Below are positions 16,077 through 25,033 of a stretch of 64,000 nt of DNA, in pieces (the first letter of the stretch is position 1; every line of letters begins with the position of its first letter). The position numbers and the translations under genes are program-made. Source of the DNA: Pseudomonas sp. sp1636. GTDB taxonomy: Bacteria; Pseudomonadota; Gammaproteobacteria; Pseudomonadales; Pseudomonadaceae. The notes under the pieces were generated by a model. That model did no database searches, was not told where the DNA came from, and was given only the letters and a program-made list of their open reading frames with translations. The stretch is from positions 124,001 through 188,000 of the forward strand of contig NZ_JARRAB010000001.1 of NCBI RefSeq assembly GCF_030376615.1, read 5' to 3'.

Positions 16077-17623
16077 AAAGCCAATTCAAGAAAAGCGCAC
16101 CCTGGCTCGCACTCGGTCTGCTCGGCAGTTTGAGCCTGATCATCGCGGCCGAACTGCTGCGTCCGCCAACAGCAGAGTCGGGTGTCGACCTGGTCGACAT
16201 TCCTTACTACCAGTTGCCATTCGGCCCTGATGCAGAAGGCCAGGAGCGCCCCTTCTGGCCCTCACGACTGCAGACGGAAAATGGCCGACTGATCGATCCC
16301 AAAGCCATTCAGTCAGCGGCCGCCTGTGCCGAGTGCCACCCGCGCGAGTTCGATGAATGGGCTCCCTCGCTGCATGCCATTGCCGGACGCGATGTCGTCT
16401 ATGAAAAAGCCGTCGAGACCAATGAAGACCTGCACCGCGACGGCATCGAGAAAGCGCGTTTCTGCGAAGGCTGCCATGCCCCGGGTGAAGTGCTGGCGGG
16501 GCGCACTAATAGATTCAAATCGGTAATGCCTTCTGACGCCGAAACCGAGGGCCTGACCTGTGTGATGTGCCACACCGCAATCCATGCCGATCCGGTGGAA
16601 GGCAATGGCGCGCTGACTCTGGCCGTCAATACCGGGGTAGACCAACTCTCCAACCCGATGATTCTCGCGGCCCCCCGCGATCATTCCCGGGCCTTTGGTG
16701 CCACCCAGACCAATGCCCTGATTGCCAGCTCGGATTTCTGCGGCGCCTGCCACACCGAAAATTACGACCGTTCGATGTCCAAAGCTGAAACCCGCCAGCA
16801 CGTGCAGACCACCTTCGTCGAATGGCGCGACAGTTGGTACGGCCGCAACAACGTCAGCTGTCAGGATTGCCACATGGCACCGGATCCGGCTGCTTATGTT
16901 CGACAAATTCGAGCCGGCAACCTGGCCAAACCCGAGCGCTATTCGCACAATTTCGTGGGCGCCAACTACCTGATGTTCGACACCGCCCTGGGCTCCAACC
17001 TCACCTACCTGCGCGGCGGTATTCCGCCCGGTTTGACCGCTGCAAAAAACACTCAGCTGATCGAGCAGCAAGGTAAAGCGACCCGCGCCCTGCTTAGAGA
17101 AGCGGCAGGATTGGAACTGCGCCACAGTGAAATCCGCGATGATCAGTTGCGCTTCAGCATTGCCGTGCAGAACCTGGGAGCTGGGCACAACTTACCCACC
17201 GGCGTCATCGACCAGAAATACATGTGGCTGGAAGTCATCGTTCGCGACGCCGAGGGCAAGGTTCTCTATCACTCGGGCGCCTTTGATGCCGAGCGCGGCG
17301 AAACCGACCCGAATGCCGTGATCTGGCGTGAAGACTTCCGTGACGCCAAGGGTAAGCGCATTCCCGACCACCTCACTTTCTTAACGGCGCAAATCACCCA
17401 CCTACGCCGCGGCGTCCCGCCCAAAGGCGAAGACGTGGTGGATTACCAGGCCCCCTTACCAGCAGGCAGCCATGGCCCATTGACGCTGGAAAGCAGGCTC
17501 TGGTACCGGGTAGCCACTCAGGAATTCGCCTACAACACGCTGAAGATCGACCTGGTCATCCCAGCGTTCGAACTGGCAGCAGCAACCTTCAGCCTTAGCC
17601 AGATCGACGAGGTCGCACCATGA
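16073..17623 (+). CDS. Membrane-anchored pentaheme cytochrome c
   Basis: A 516-residue multiheme cytochrome. An uncleaved-looking N-terminal helix (about residues 8-28) anchors it on the periplasmic side. Five CXXCH heme c sites are present with cysteines starting at about residues 85 (CAECH), 131 (CEGCH), 163 (CVMCH), 223 (CGACH) and 263 (CQDCH), in the cytochrome c554-like style. Residues about 330-516 lack heme sites and look like a beta-rich domain. GTG start at 16073 with AAGGAAA upstream; it overlaps the preceding gene by four bases, and its own TGA overlaps the FTR1 start as ATGA. In this operon the natural role is electron transfer to or from iron during uptake. Confidence 0.9.
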   Translation: MKSQFKKSAPWLALGLLGSLSLIIAAELLRPPTAESGVDLVDIPYYQLPFGPDAEGQERPFWPSRLQTENGRLIDPKAIQSAAACAECHPREFDEWAPSLHAIAGRDVVYEKAVETNEDLHRDGIEKARFCEGCHAPGEVLAGRTNRFKSVMPSDAETEGLTCVMCHTAIHADPVEGNGALTLAVNTGVDQLSNPMILAAPRDHSRAFGATQTNALIASSDFCGACHTENYDRSMSKAETRQHVQTTFVEWRDSWYGRNNVSCQDCHMAPDPAAYVRQIRAGNLAKPERYSHNFVGANYLMFDTALGSNLTYLRGGIPPGLTAAKNTQLIEQQGKATRALLREAAGLELRHSEIRDDQLRFSIAVQNLGAGHNLPTGVIDQKYMWLEVIVRDAEGKVLYHSGAFDAERGETDPNAVIWREDFRDAKGKRIPDHLTFLTAQITHLRRGVPPKGEDVVDYQAPLPAGSHGPLTLESRLWYRVATQEFAYNTLKIDLVIPAFELAAATFSLSQIDEVAP

Positions 17624-19944
17624 TCGCGCCTGTATTGCGCTCTTTCCTGCTCATTGCAGCCCTGCTCGGGGCAATGACAGCCCTCCCGGCCAGCGCGGCG
17701 GTTCCCTGGGAAAATGCCGAAAACATACGGATCGACAGCGCCTACCTGCAGCGTCACCTGTTCCGCCAGCCCAACCCGGCACTGCGTCAGGATGCCCATG
17801 TCCGCCTGGAGCGCCTGCGCGAACACTGGGAACAAGGCCTGCAAGCTGCCTACGCTGACGCCAGCGCCACTCAGGCCGCCCATATCAGCTCAGCACTGAC
17901 GCGCCTCGAACAGGCAGTCATGGCCTGGGATCCGGTACGGGTGGCACAAGCGCGTGCCGAGCTGTGGAGCGGCCTGCTGGATGGGGCTCTGCGCAATACC
18001 CTGCGCCAACTTGACCAAGGCGCATTCGATGAAGCGGCAGCCTGGCTGCATATCCGCGAATATGCGCGTACCTCGCGTGATACCGCTGCCAGTCTGGCCA
18101 TTCGCGAAGCGCTGGCCGGGCGCCTGAGCGCCCAACAGGCACGCCAGACCATAGAAACGGAACTGCTGGGCATCTATGCCAGCGAAATGCGTATGGCGCT
18201 TGCTCAGGCCCGCAACCATCTGGCGGCTCAACACCCGGTGCAACTGGCCAGCAACCTGGCTCGCGCCATGGGCCTACAACGTTTGCTGACAGATAACTTG
18301 AATAGCCGGCTGGGCAGCGACCAGGCGCAGGCCATTGCCTCACGTTTTGCCCAACTGGACAAGGAGCTACCCGCCGCAGTGCTCGACCAGCAACTGGCCA
18401 GACTGGAAACCAGCCTGCTGACCTACACGCCAGCACCGCTTTCAGCAAGCGAGCTGGAACGACGGATCCAGTTGCTTTTTCGTTTTCTGCGCCTGATTCC
18501 CATCGAATACAGCAAAGGCGTGCGCGATGGCGAAATCACGATCCCCTTCGAATACTTCGAGGCCGGGCTGTTTCGTGACCGTGCGGAAATGCTGCTGGGC
18601 GACCTTGGCTACAACCTAGCTGAACGCTCTCCCGCGGCCCTGCAACGAATGACCGCCATTCTGACCGAGCTGCAACAGCAGATTAGTGCCAAGGGTGATA
18701 GCCAACAGGTACAAGCCCTCGCCGACGAGGGGCAAAATCTGCTGATCGAGGCCTATGGCGATGAATTGTTGCAAAACGCCCAGGGCGCGGCGCTGTCCCT
18801 GCTGCCGGAAGTCCTTACGGAAATCGCGAATGCGGTAACCGCTGGCGACTGGGAGGCCGCTGAACTGAAGCGGCTGGAAGCTTATGCGCTGTTCGACCCC
18901 GATATCGAGCAACGCCTGGTGCCACGCGCCCCGGCACTGGCCTTGAAGATGGAAGCCGCGTTCTGGGAAGGCAACAGCCGTGAACCGGGCCTGGGCACGC
19001 TGGTTGCGGGCCGTGCCAGCGAACCGGCATTCAAGGCCGCATTGGCACGGCTGCAAGCCGATACGACAGAAGCCACCAAGATACTGGGCAGCCAGCTGTC
19101 TGCCAGCGGTGCGTTCATCCAGTCGCTGGCCATTCTGCTGCGTGAGGGGTTGGAAGCTGTCATTGTGCTGGCGTGCCTGATCGGCGCGGTGAAGGCAAGC
19201 GGCGTACCCGCCAGCGGCCTACGGGGCTGGCGCTGGCCGGTTCTGGCCGGAACCCTCAGCGCGGTGGCAGGTTCCTTTGCCTTGTGGCTGACTGTCGGCA
19301 AACTATTTGCCATGTCCACCCTACAACGCGAACTGCTCGAAGGGCTCACCGCCCTGATCGCCGCCGCAGTCCTGTGCTATGTAACCCACTGGATCTTCCG
19401 CAAAGCCTATGTAGGCGACTGGGTCGCCGATATTCGCCGCAAGGCCAGCCGCGCCGCCCAGGCGCAGTCCGGCACACAAGGCGCCTATCTGGGCTGGATG
19501 ACGCTGTTCAGCCTGGCCTTCCTGGTGGTCTTTCGCGAAGGTTTCGAAACCGTGCTGTTCTACGAAGCCCTGCTGATCGATGCCCCCTCGCTGCCGGTAC
19601 TGGCTGGCCTGGCGACCGGCGCAGTGCTCTCGGGCATTGCCGCCTATGTGGTTCTGGGACTGGAGGCGACGCTACCGATAGCGTTGTTCTTCCGGATTAC
19701 CGGCGTACTGCTGGCCATACTCTGCCTGATGATGACTGGCAGCGGTATTCGCGGCCTACAGACAGCGGCTCTGGTGCCAGCCACACCGGTAGACTGGTTC
19801 CCCGATGCACCCTGGCTGCAGCTTTACTTCGGCCTTTACCCGGTGGCCGAAACGCTGTTGGCCCAGGGCGCACTGGCCGGGTTGTTGCTGCTGTCGTTGG
19901 CCTGGCTGCTCTATCGTCGGCCACAGCATCACGCAACAGCCTGA
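17620..19944 (+). CDS. FTR1-family iron permease with long periplasmic N-terminal domain
   Basis: A 774-residue protein. A signal peptide (residues 1-26) is followed by about 470 residues of helical periplasmic sequence, then the FTR1/EfeU permease domain (about 495-770, seven helices). Both iron-binding REXXE motifs are intact: REGLE at about 508-512 and REGFE at about 639-643. FTR1 proteins import iron that is oxidised during transport. Here the usual partners (copper oxidase or the EfeB heme peroxidase) are missing; instead a pentaheme cytochrome gene overlaps by four bases. The extracytoplasmic domain is much longer than in EfeU and may dock the cytochrome or the imelysin-like protein. 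Last gene of the Fur-box operon. Confidence 0.92.
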   Translation: MIAPVLRSFLLIAALLGAMTALPASAAVPWENAENIRIDSAYLQRHLFRQPNPALRQDAHVRLERLREHWEQGLQAAYADASATQAAHISSALTRLEQAVMAWDPVRVAQARAELWSGLLDGALRNTLRQLDQGAFDEAAAWLHIREYARTSRDTAASLAIREALAGRLSAQQARQTIETELLGIYASEMRMALAQARNHLAAQHPVQLASNLARAMGLQRLLTDNLNSRLGSDQAQAIASRFAQLDKELPAAVLDQQLARLETSLLTYTPAPLSASELERRIQLLFRFLRLIPIEYSKGVRDGEITIPFEYFEAGLFRDRAEMLLGDLGYNLAERSPAALQRMTAILTELQQQISAKGDSQQVQALADEGQNLLIEAYGDELLQNAQGAALSLLPEVLTEIANAVTAGDWEAAELKRLEAYALFDPDIEQRLVPRAPALALKMEAAFWEGNSREPGLGTLVAGRASEPAFKAALARLQADTTEATKILGSQLSASGAFIQSLAILLREGLEAVIVLACLIGAVKASGVPASGLRGWRWPVLAGTLSAVAGSFALWLTVGKLFAMSTLQRELLEGLTALIAAAVLCYVTHWIFRKAYVGDWVADIRRKASRAAQAQSGTQGAYLGWMTLFSLAFLVVFREGFETVLFYEALLIDAPSLPVLAGLATGAVLSGIAAYVVLGLEATLPIALFFRITGVLLAILCLMMTGSGIRGLQTAALVPATPVDWFPDAPWLQLYFGLYPVAETLLAQGALAGLLLLSLAWLLYRRPQHHATA

Positions 19945-20261
19945 AGGCCTCAAGGGGGCTGGACAGTCCATCCGGCTCCCGCTGTGCCCCCAGCACGTGC
20001 CGGCCTTGGCCTTGACGCCGACGCTTCATTTGCTCGCCCTGGCTGGCCGGCTCTGCAACACACTCGCGCCGGCGTGGGTAGGCGTCGCGACCAAAGGCTC
20101 TCAGTGGCTCAACCCCGAAGGCGTGGCAGATTTCGTCATGGCTCTTGGTTCGAGCGCGCCACATGCCACCGACTCGGCGCCCTGCAGCTTGCCAAAGGCG
20201 GAAGCGTGCATCGGCGCGCTAGTAGACAGTCACGGCGTTACACGCCCGGCTTGGCGCACGC
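19945..20261. other. Intergenic region between the FTR1 gene and thrC terminator
   Basis: About 317 bases without a recognised gene. A minus-strand frame (20164 down into the FTR1 3' end) begins MWRARTKSHDEICHAF, but it overlaps a certain gene, has no ribosome site and matches nothing I know. No terminator with a clear U-tract was seen for the FTR1 transcript. The spacer could hold a decayed insertion; this is unresolved. Confidence 0.4.
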
Positions 20262-20299
20262 AAAAGAAAACCCGGAACCGCCAGAGGCGACACCGGGTT
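20262..20299 (-). terminator. Terminator of the hom-thrC transcript
   Basis: On the minus strand AACCCGG pairs with CCGGGTT, with an inner TCGCC/GGCG stem, followed by TTCTTTT. It begins about 20 bases beyond the thrC stop codon. Confidence 0.8.
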
Positions 20300-20319
20300 G
20301 CGGGATTACGTGCCAGGCG

Positions 20320-21729
20320 TTACAGCGGCTTGCCGCGGTTGCCGTGCTGGGCGACGAAGCCCTGCACCGTTTTCAGGTCATTGGCCAGCACCGTGCAGCG
20401 CTCTTCGCGCTCGAACAGATCGGCCAGATGCGGCGGCAGCGCCGGGGCCTGGCCGACGCCGGCCTGCTCCACCGCCTCGGGGAACTTCACCGGGTGTGCG
20501 GTGCCGAGGATCACCATCGGAATAGCCAGGCTGCGCCGGCATTCGCGGGCGGCGCGCACGCCGATGGCGGTGTGCGGGTCGAGCAACTCGCCGCACTCGG
20601 CATACACCTCGGCGATGGTTTCGCAGGTGGTCTGGTCGTCTACCGCCAGCGAATCGAACAGCTTGCGCGCCTCGACCCAGCGCTCTTCCTCGACGCTGAA
20701 ACCACCGCCTTGCCTGAAGTCGGCCATCAGCTCGGCAATCGCCGCACCGTTGCGCCCGTGCAGGTCGAACAGCAGGCGCTCGAAGTTGGACGAGACCATG
20801 ATGTCCATGGACGGCGACAGCGTCGGGTACAGGTCGCCCTTGACGTACTGGTTGCCGCTCATAAAGCGATGGAGGATGTCGTTGCGATTGGTCGCCACTA
20901 TCAGCTGGCTGATCGGCAAGCCCATGTTGCGCGCCAGGTAGCCGGCGAAGATGTCGCCGAAGTTGCCGGTCGGCACCGAGAAGGCGATGGAACGCGCCGG
21001 GCCGCCGAGCTGCAGGGCCGCATGGAAGTAGTAGACGATCTGGGCCATGATCCGCGCCCAGTTGATCGAGTTGACCGCCACCAACCGGGTGCCCTTGAGG
21101 AAACCCTGGTCGGCGAAGCTGGCCTTGACCATCTCCTGGCAGTCGTCGAAGTTGCCTTCGATGGCGATGTTGTGGATGTTCTCGCCGAGGATGGTGGTCA
21201 TCTGCCGGCGCTGCACCTCGGACACCCGGTTGTGCGGGTGCATGATGAAGATGTCGACGTTGTCGCAGGCTTTGCAGCCTTCGATGGCGGCCGAACCGGT
21301 GTCGCCACTGGTGGCCCCCATGATCACCACGCGCTCGTTGCGCTTGGCCAGCACGTGATCGAGCAGGCGACCGAGCAGCTGCAGGGCGAAGTCCTTGAAC
21401 GCCAGGGTCGGGCCGTGGAACAGCTCGAGCACCCACTCGTTGCCGTTGAGCTGACGCAGCGGCGCCACCGCGCCGTGGGCGAACACCGCGTAGGTCTCTT
21501 CGAGGATTTTCTTGAAGTCGGCATCCGCAATGCTACCGGCGACGAATGGGCGCATCACCCGGAAGGCCAGTTCGTGATAGGGCAGGCCAGCCCAGGAAGC
21601 GATCTCTTCCTGGGTGAAGCGCGGCAGGTTTTCCGGCACATAGAGACCGCCGTCGCTGGCCAGGCCAGCCAGCAGCACGTCTTCGAAATTCAGGGCCGGT
21701 GCCTGGCCACGGGTACTGATATAGCGCAT
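20320..21729 (-). CDS. thrC: Threonine synthase
   Basis: A 469-residue PLP enzyme converting O-phosphohomoserine to threonine. The N-terminal MRYISTRGQAPALNFEDVL is typical of the long bacterial threonine synthases. The PLP lysine lies in FHGPTLAFKDFALQLLG, and the phosphate-binding segment is MGATSGDTGSAAIEG. ATG 21729 was chosen; upstream sequence in the frame belongs to the spacer repeat. It follows hom on the same strand after 80 bases, the standard hom-thrC unit of Pseudomonas. Confidence 0.96.
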   Translation of the reverse strand: MRYISTRGQAPALNFEDVLLAGLASDGGLYVPENLPRFTQEEIASWAGLPYHELAFRVMRPFVAGSIADADFKKILEETYAVFAHGAVAPLRQLNGNEWVLELFHGPTLAFKDFALQLLGRLLDHVLAKRNERVVIMGATSGDTGSAAIEGCKACDNVDIFIMHPHNRVSEVQRRQMTTILGENIHNIAIEGNFDDCQEMVKASFADQGFLKGTRLVAVNSINWARIMAQIVYYFHAALQLGGPARSIAFSVPTGNFGDIFAGYLARNMGLPISQLIVATNRNDILHRFMSGNQYVKGDLYPTLSPSMDIMVSSNFERLLFDLHGRNGAAIAELMADFRQGGGFSVEEERWVEARKLFDSLAVDDQTTCETIAEVYAECGELLDPHTAIGVRAARECRRSLAIPMVILGTAHPVKFPEAVEQAGVGQAPALPPHLADLFEREERCTVLANDLKTVQGFVAQHGNRGKPL

Positions 21730-21750
21730 GTTTGGCAAACCTTCGGTTTG

Positions 21751-21800
21751 AGCTGCAAGCTTCAAGCGGTAAGCCGCATGCGCTTGCTGCGCCTGCGGCC
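21751..21800. repeat. Short palindromic repeat between hom and thrC
   Basis: The spacer contains GCAAGCTTCAAGCGGTAAGC followed by CGCTTGCTGCGCCTGCGGCC, a run of imperfect inverted AAGC/GCTT words. It resembles the inverted sequence after ffh at about 29150-29215. Confidence 0.4.
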
Positions 21801-21809
21801 TGCTGCTGG

Positions 21810-23114
21810 TTAGTTCAACTGTTCGACGCGGATACGCATGACCTTGCCCACCACATCATCCAATGCTTCCAGGGCGGCCAGCGCCTCGTCGATGCGCGCC
21901 TCGACCACCCGGTGGGTCACCAGAATCATCGGCACCAGGCCGTCGTGTTCTTCGACTTCCTTCTGCATGATCGACTCGATGTTGATGCCGCGCTGCGACA
22001 GGATGCTCGCCACCTGCGCCAGCACGCCGGGATGATCCTTGGCCTGGATGCGCAGGTAGTAGGCGCTTTCGCAGGCGCTGATCGGCAGTACCGGGTGATC
22101 GGACAGCGAGTCCGGCTGGAAGGCCAGATGCGGCACACGATTGGTCGGGTCGGTGGTCAGGGCGCGCACCACGTCGACCAGATCGGCAATCACCGAAGAA
22201 GCGGTTGGCTCCATGCCGGCACCCGCGCCGTAATACAGGGTCGAACCCGCCGCGTCGCCATTGACCATCACCGCGTTCATCACCCCGTTGACGTTGGCGA
22301 TCAGCCGATCGGCGGGAATCAGGGTCGGGTGCACGCGCAACTCGATACCGGCCTCGGTGCGACGCGCGACCCCCAGGTGCTTGATGCGATAGCCCAGGGC
22401 TTCGGCATAGTTGACGTCAGCCGTGGTCAGCTTGGTGATGCCTTCGGTATAGGCCTTGTCGAATTGCAGCGGCACGCCGAAAGCGATGGAGGCGAGGATG
22501 GTCAGCTTGTGCGCCGCATCGATGCCCTCGACGTCGAAGGTCGGATCCGCCTCGGCATAACCCAAGGCCTGGGCTTCCTTGAGCACGTCGTCGAAGGCCC
22601 GGCCTTTCTCGCGCATTTCGCTGAGAATGAAGTTACCGGTGCCGTTGATGATCCCGGCCAGCCAATTGATACGGTTGGCCGCCAGACCTTCGCGAATCGC
22701 CTTGATCACCGGAATGCCGCCAGCAACGGCGGCTTCAAAAGCGACGATTACACCCTTCTCGCGGGCCTTGGCGAATATCTCGTTGCCGTGCACGGCGATC
22801 AGCGCCTTGTTCGCGGTGACCACGTGCTTGCCGTTTTCGATGGCCTTGAGCACCAGCTCTTTGGCCAAGGTGTAGCCACCGATCAGCTCGATGACGATAT
22901 CGATCTCGGGGTTGTCGACCAGCTCGAAGACATCGCTGGTCATGCTAATACCGGTTGTGTCGTACTGCGGCTTGGGCGAGCGAATGGCAATCTGGGCAAT
23001 CTCAATGCCACGACCGGCGCGACGTGTGATTTCCTCGGCGTTGCGCTTGAGTACATTCAAAGTACCGCCACCGACAGTACCCAGCCCACAGATGCCTACT
23101 TTGACCGGTTTCAC
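21810..23114 (-). CDS. hom: Homoserine dehydrogenase
   Basis: A 434-residue NADP-dependent enzyme reducing aspartate semialdehyde to homoserine, the branch point to threonine and methionine. The Rossmann motif VGICGLGTVGGGTL is at the N-terminus. The catalytic domain carries ANKALIA, FEAAVAGGIPVIK, GIINGTGNFIL and the EADPTFDVEGIDAAHK segment with the proton-relay residues. A C-terminal ACT domain (about 350-430, DHPGVLAQVASILSQRGI) suggests feedback control by threonine. GTG start at 23114 with GGGAG six bases before. Upstream gene of the hom-thrC pair; two terminators separate it from dsbC. Confidence 0.97.
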   Translation of the reverse strand: MKPVKVGICGLGTVGGGTLNVLKRNAEEITRRAGRGIEIAQIAIRSPKPQYDTTGISMTSDVFELVDNPEIDIVIELIGGYTLAKELVLKAIENGKHVVTANKALIAVHGNEIFAKAREKGVIVAFEAAVAGGIPVIKAIREGLAANRINWLAGIINGTGNFILSEMREKGRAFDDVLKEAQALGYAEADPTFDVEGIDAAHKLTILASIAFGVPLQFDKAYTEGITKLTTADVNYAEALGYRIKHLGVARRTEAGIELRVHPTLIPADRLIANVNGVMNAVMVNGDAAGSTLYYGAGAGMEPTASSVIADLVDVVRALTTDPTNRVPHLAFQPDSLSDHPVLPISACESAYYLRIQAKDHPGVLAQVASILSQRGINIESIMQKEVEEHDGLVPMILVTHRVVEARIDEALAALEALDDVVGKVMRIRVEQLN

Positions 23115-23143
23115 ACTGAACTCCCCATCTGCACTGCGTAAAA

Positions 23144-23165
23144 CGGCCGGAGCTAGCTCCGGCCG
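23144..23165 (-). terminator. Perfect palindrome before hom
   Basis: CGGCCGGAGC-TA-GCTCCGGCCG is a perfect palindrome, followed on the minus strand by TTTT. It is the second of two tandem terminator-like hairpins between dsbC and hom. Confidence 0.65.
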
Positions 23166-23170
23166 CAGAA

Positions 23171-23202
23171 AAGAAAAAAGAGCCGCACCTTACGAAGCGG
23201 CT
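23171..23202 (-). terminator. Rho-independent terminator of dsbC
   Basis: AGCCGC, a ten-base loop, GCGGCT, then CTTTTTTCTTTT on the minus strand. It begins 32 bases after the dsbC stop codon. Confidence 0.85.
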
Positions 23203-23233
23203 GTTTATTAGTCAATCGCTTCGAGCCCCCGAA

Positions 23234-23959
23234 TCAGTTGGCTTCGAGCGCCAGCTTGGCCAGTTGCGCTGCCGGCTGGTAACCGGGTATCAGCTTGCCA
23301 TTGGCCAGGACGATCGCCGGCGTGCCGCTGACCCCGATCATCTGCCCCAGGGCGTATTGCTTGGCCACCGGGTTGTCACATTCGGCAGCCGGCACCTCCT
23401 GGCGCGTCTTGGCCAGGGTCATCGCCGCCTGGCGATCCTTGGCGCACCAGACACTGACCAGTTCCTGGTAGGCCGGGCTTTGCAAACCCTGGCGCGGGAA
23501 GGCCACGTAACGCACCTCGACCCCCAGGCGATTGAGCGCCGGCACTTCGCTGTGCAGCTTCTGGCAGTAGCCACAATCGGTGTCGGTGAACACGGTGATA
23601 TGGGTCTTGGCCTGCGCGGCGGGAAATATCACCATTTCCTTGGCCGCAATGCCGTTGATCTCTTTGGCAATCCCTTGGGTTTCCTGCTGCTCGGTCAGGT
23701 TGAGCGCCTGGCCATCCTTGATTTGAAACAGATAGCCCTGCAGGAGGAACTGACCATCGCCACTGGCATACAACTGACGCCCGCCCTTGAGCTGAATCTG
23801 ATACAGGCCGGGCATCTGGCTCTCGGCAATCGCTTCGATGGGCATATCCGGCTGGATCGACTGCAAGCTCTGGCGGATCAGCTGATCGGGGTCGGCGGCC
23901 AGGCTCAGGCTGCTGGCCAGGCCGAGGGCCACGGCTGCGAAAATACGGGTCACGCGCAT
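23234..23959 (-). CDS. dsbC: Thiol:disulfide interchange protein DsbC
   Basis: A 241-residue periplasmic disulfide isomerase/reductase. A Sec signal peptide (MRVTRIFAAVALGLASSLSL, cut near AADPD) leads into the N-terminal dimerisation domain (about 25-90), then a thioredoxin-fold domain with active-site CGYC (TDTDCGYCQKLHSE) and cis-proline loop GVSGTPAIVL. Two further cysteines (WCAKD and ECDNP) match the structural disulfide of DsbC. ATG 23959 was chosen because the signal peptide begins there. It lies downstream of xerD on the same strand, as usual in gamma-proteobacteria. Confidence 0.95.
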   Translation of the reverse strand: MRVTRIFAAVALGLASSLSLAADPDQLIRQSLQSIQPDMPIEAIAESQMPGLYQIQLKGGRQLYASGDGQFLLQGYLFQIKDGQALNLTEQQETQGIAKEINGIAAKEMVIFPAAQAKTHITVFTDTDCGYCQKLHSEVPALNRLGVEVRYVAFPRQGLQSPAYQELVSVWCAKDRQAAMTLAKTRQEVPAAECDNPVAKQYALGQMIGVSGTPAIVLANGKLIPGYQPAAQLAKLALEAN

Positions 23960-24051
23960 GGATACTCCTAACGAGCGTCGGACAAACGAAGATTGCCACA
24001 GCCTACCATAGATGCCCGCAAAGGCAGACCACAGCAGGTCGGACGGCCACC

Positions 24052-24948
24052 TCAGCCTCTTGGATGATGCCGGGCATGCAACTCTTGCAGGCGCGCTCGG
24101 GCAATATGGGTATAAATCTGCGTGGTCGACAGGTCGCTGTGCCCCAACAGCATCTGCACCACGCGCAGATCGGCGCCGTGATTGAGCAGATGCGTGGCAA
24201 AGGCATGGCGCAAGGTATGCGGCGACAGGCTCTTGGCGATCCCGGCGACCCTGGCCTGCAGCTTGATCCGATGCCAGAAGGTCTGCCGGGTCATTTGCTC
24301 GCCACGCAAGCTGGGAAACAGCACGTCGCTGGGTTTGCCGCCCAACAATAACGGCCGCGCCTCCTTGCTGTAGCGCTCGAGCCACAGGATCGCCTCTTCG
24401 CCCAGCGGCACCAGGCGCTCCTTGCTGCCCTTGCCGAACACGCGCAATACCCCCTGGCGCAGGTTGACCTGCTCCAGGGTCAGGCCGATCAACTCGCTGA
24501 CCCGCAAACCACAGGCATAGAGCACCTCGAGCATGGCGCGATCGCGCAGGCCGATCGGGTCGTCCAGTTCCGGCGCCGCCAATAGCGCTTCGACATCCGC
24601 CTCCGAGAGGGACTTGGGCAGCGCTCTGCCGAGCTGCGGCAAATCGACCTGCAGGGTCGGATCGGCGCCAATCACCCCTTCGCGCAACAAGAATCGGTAA
24701 AAGCCGCGCAACCCCGAGATCAGCCGCGCGGTAGAGCGGGCCTTGTAGCCCTCATTCAAGCGCCAGGCCAGATGATCGAGAATCAACTCGCGACCGACGC
24801 CGGCCAACTCCAGATCGCGCGCCTGCAACCAACCATTGAACAACGCCAGATCGCTGCGATAGGCCGCCCGAGTGTGCACGGACAAGCCTTTCTCCAGCCA
24901 CAGGGCATCGAGAAAACGGTCGATCAGCGGGTGGTCGATAGCGGGCAT
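24052..24948 (-). CDS. xerD: Site-specific tyrosine recombinase XerD
   Basis: A 298-residue tyrosine recombinase that with XerC resolves chromosome dimers at dif during division. The SAM-like N-terminal domain (about 1-85) has LEKGLSVHTRAAYRSDL. The catalytic domain has Arg in ACGLRVSELIGL, the HTLRHAFATHLL box, the histidine of MLLGHSDLSTTQIY and the nucleophile Tyr in QIYTH. Length is standard for XerD. It is upstream of dsbC and diverges from the antiporter gene, with 85 bases between the two starts. Confidence 0.96.
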   Translation of the reverse strand: MPAIDHPLIDRFLDALWLEKGLSVHTRAAYRSDLALFNGWLQARDLELAGVGRELILDHLAWRLNEGYKARSTARLISGLRGFYRFLLREGVIGADPTLQVDLPQLGRALPKSLSEADVEALLAAPELDDPIGLRDRAMLEVLYACGLRVSELIGLTLEQVNLRQGVLRVFGKGSKERLVPLGEEAILWLERYSKEARPLLLGGKPSDVLFPSLRGEQMTRQTFWHRIKLQARVAGIAKSLSPHTLRHAFATHLLNHGADLRVVQMLLGHSDLSTTQIYTHIARARLQELHARHHPRG

Positions 24949-25033
24949 GGGGGACTATGGCGGCCATTGAAAGCGGGTTAGTCTTTCACAGCCTGGTCAT
25001 GCCCGACTAGCGGCATGTAGCCAAGGACAACAA

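Noticed and set aside
19984..21813. 609-codon frame antisense to thrC
   Set aside because: Overlaps an unmistakable thrC with biased composition; no family resemblance.
24052..24948. XerD as a phage or island integrase
   Set aside because: Length, motifs and the neighbouring dsbC identify the housekeeping recombinase.
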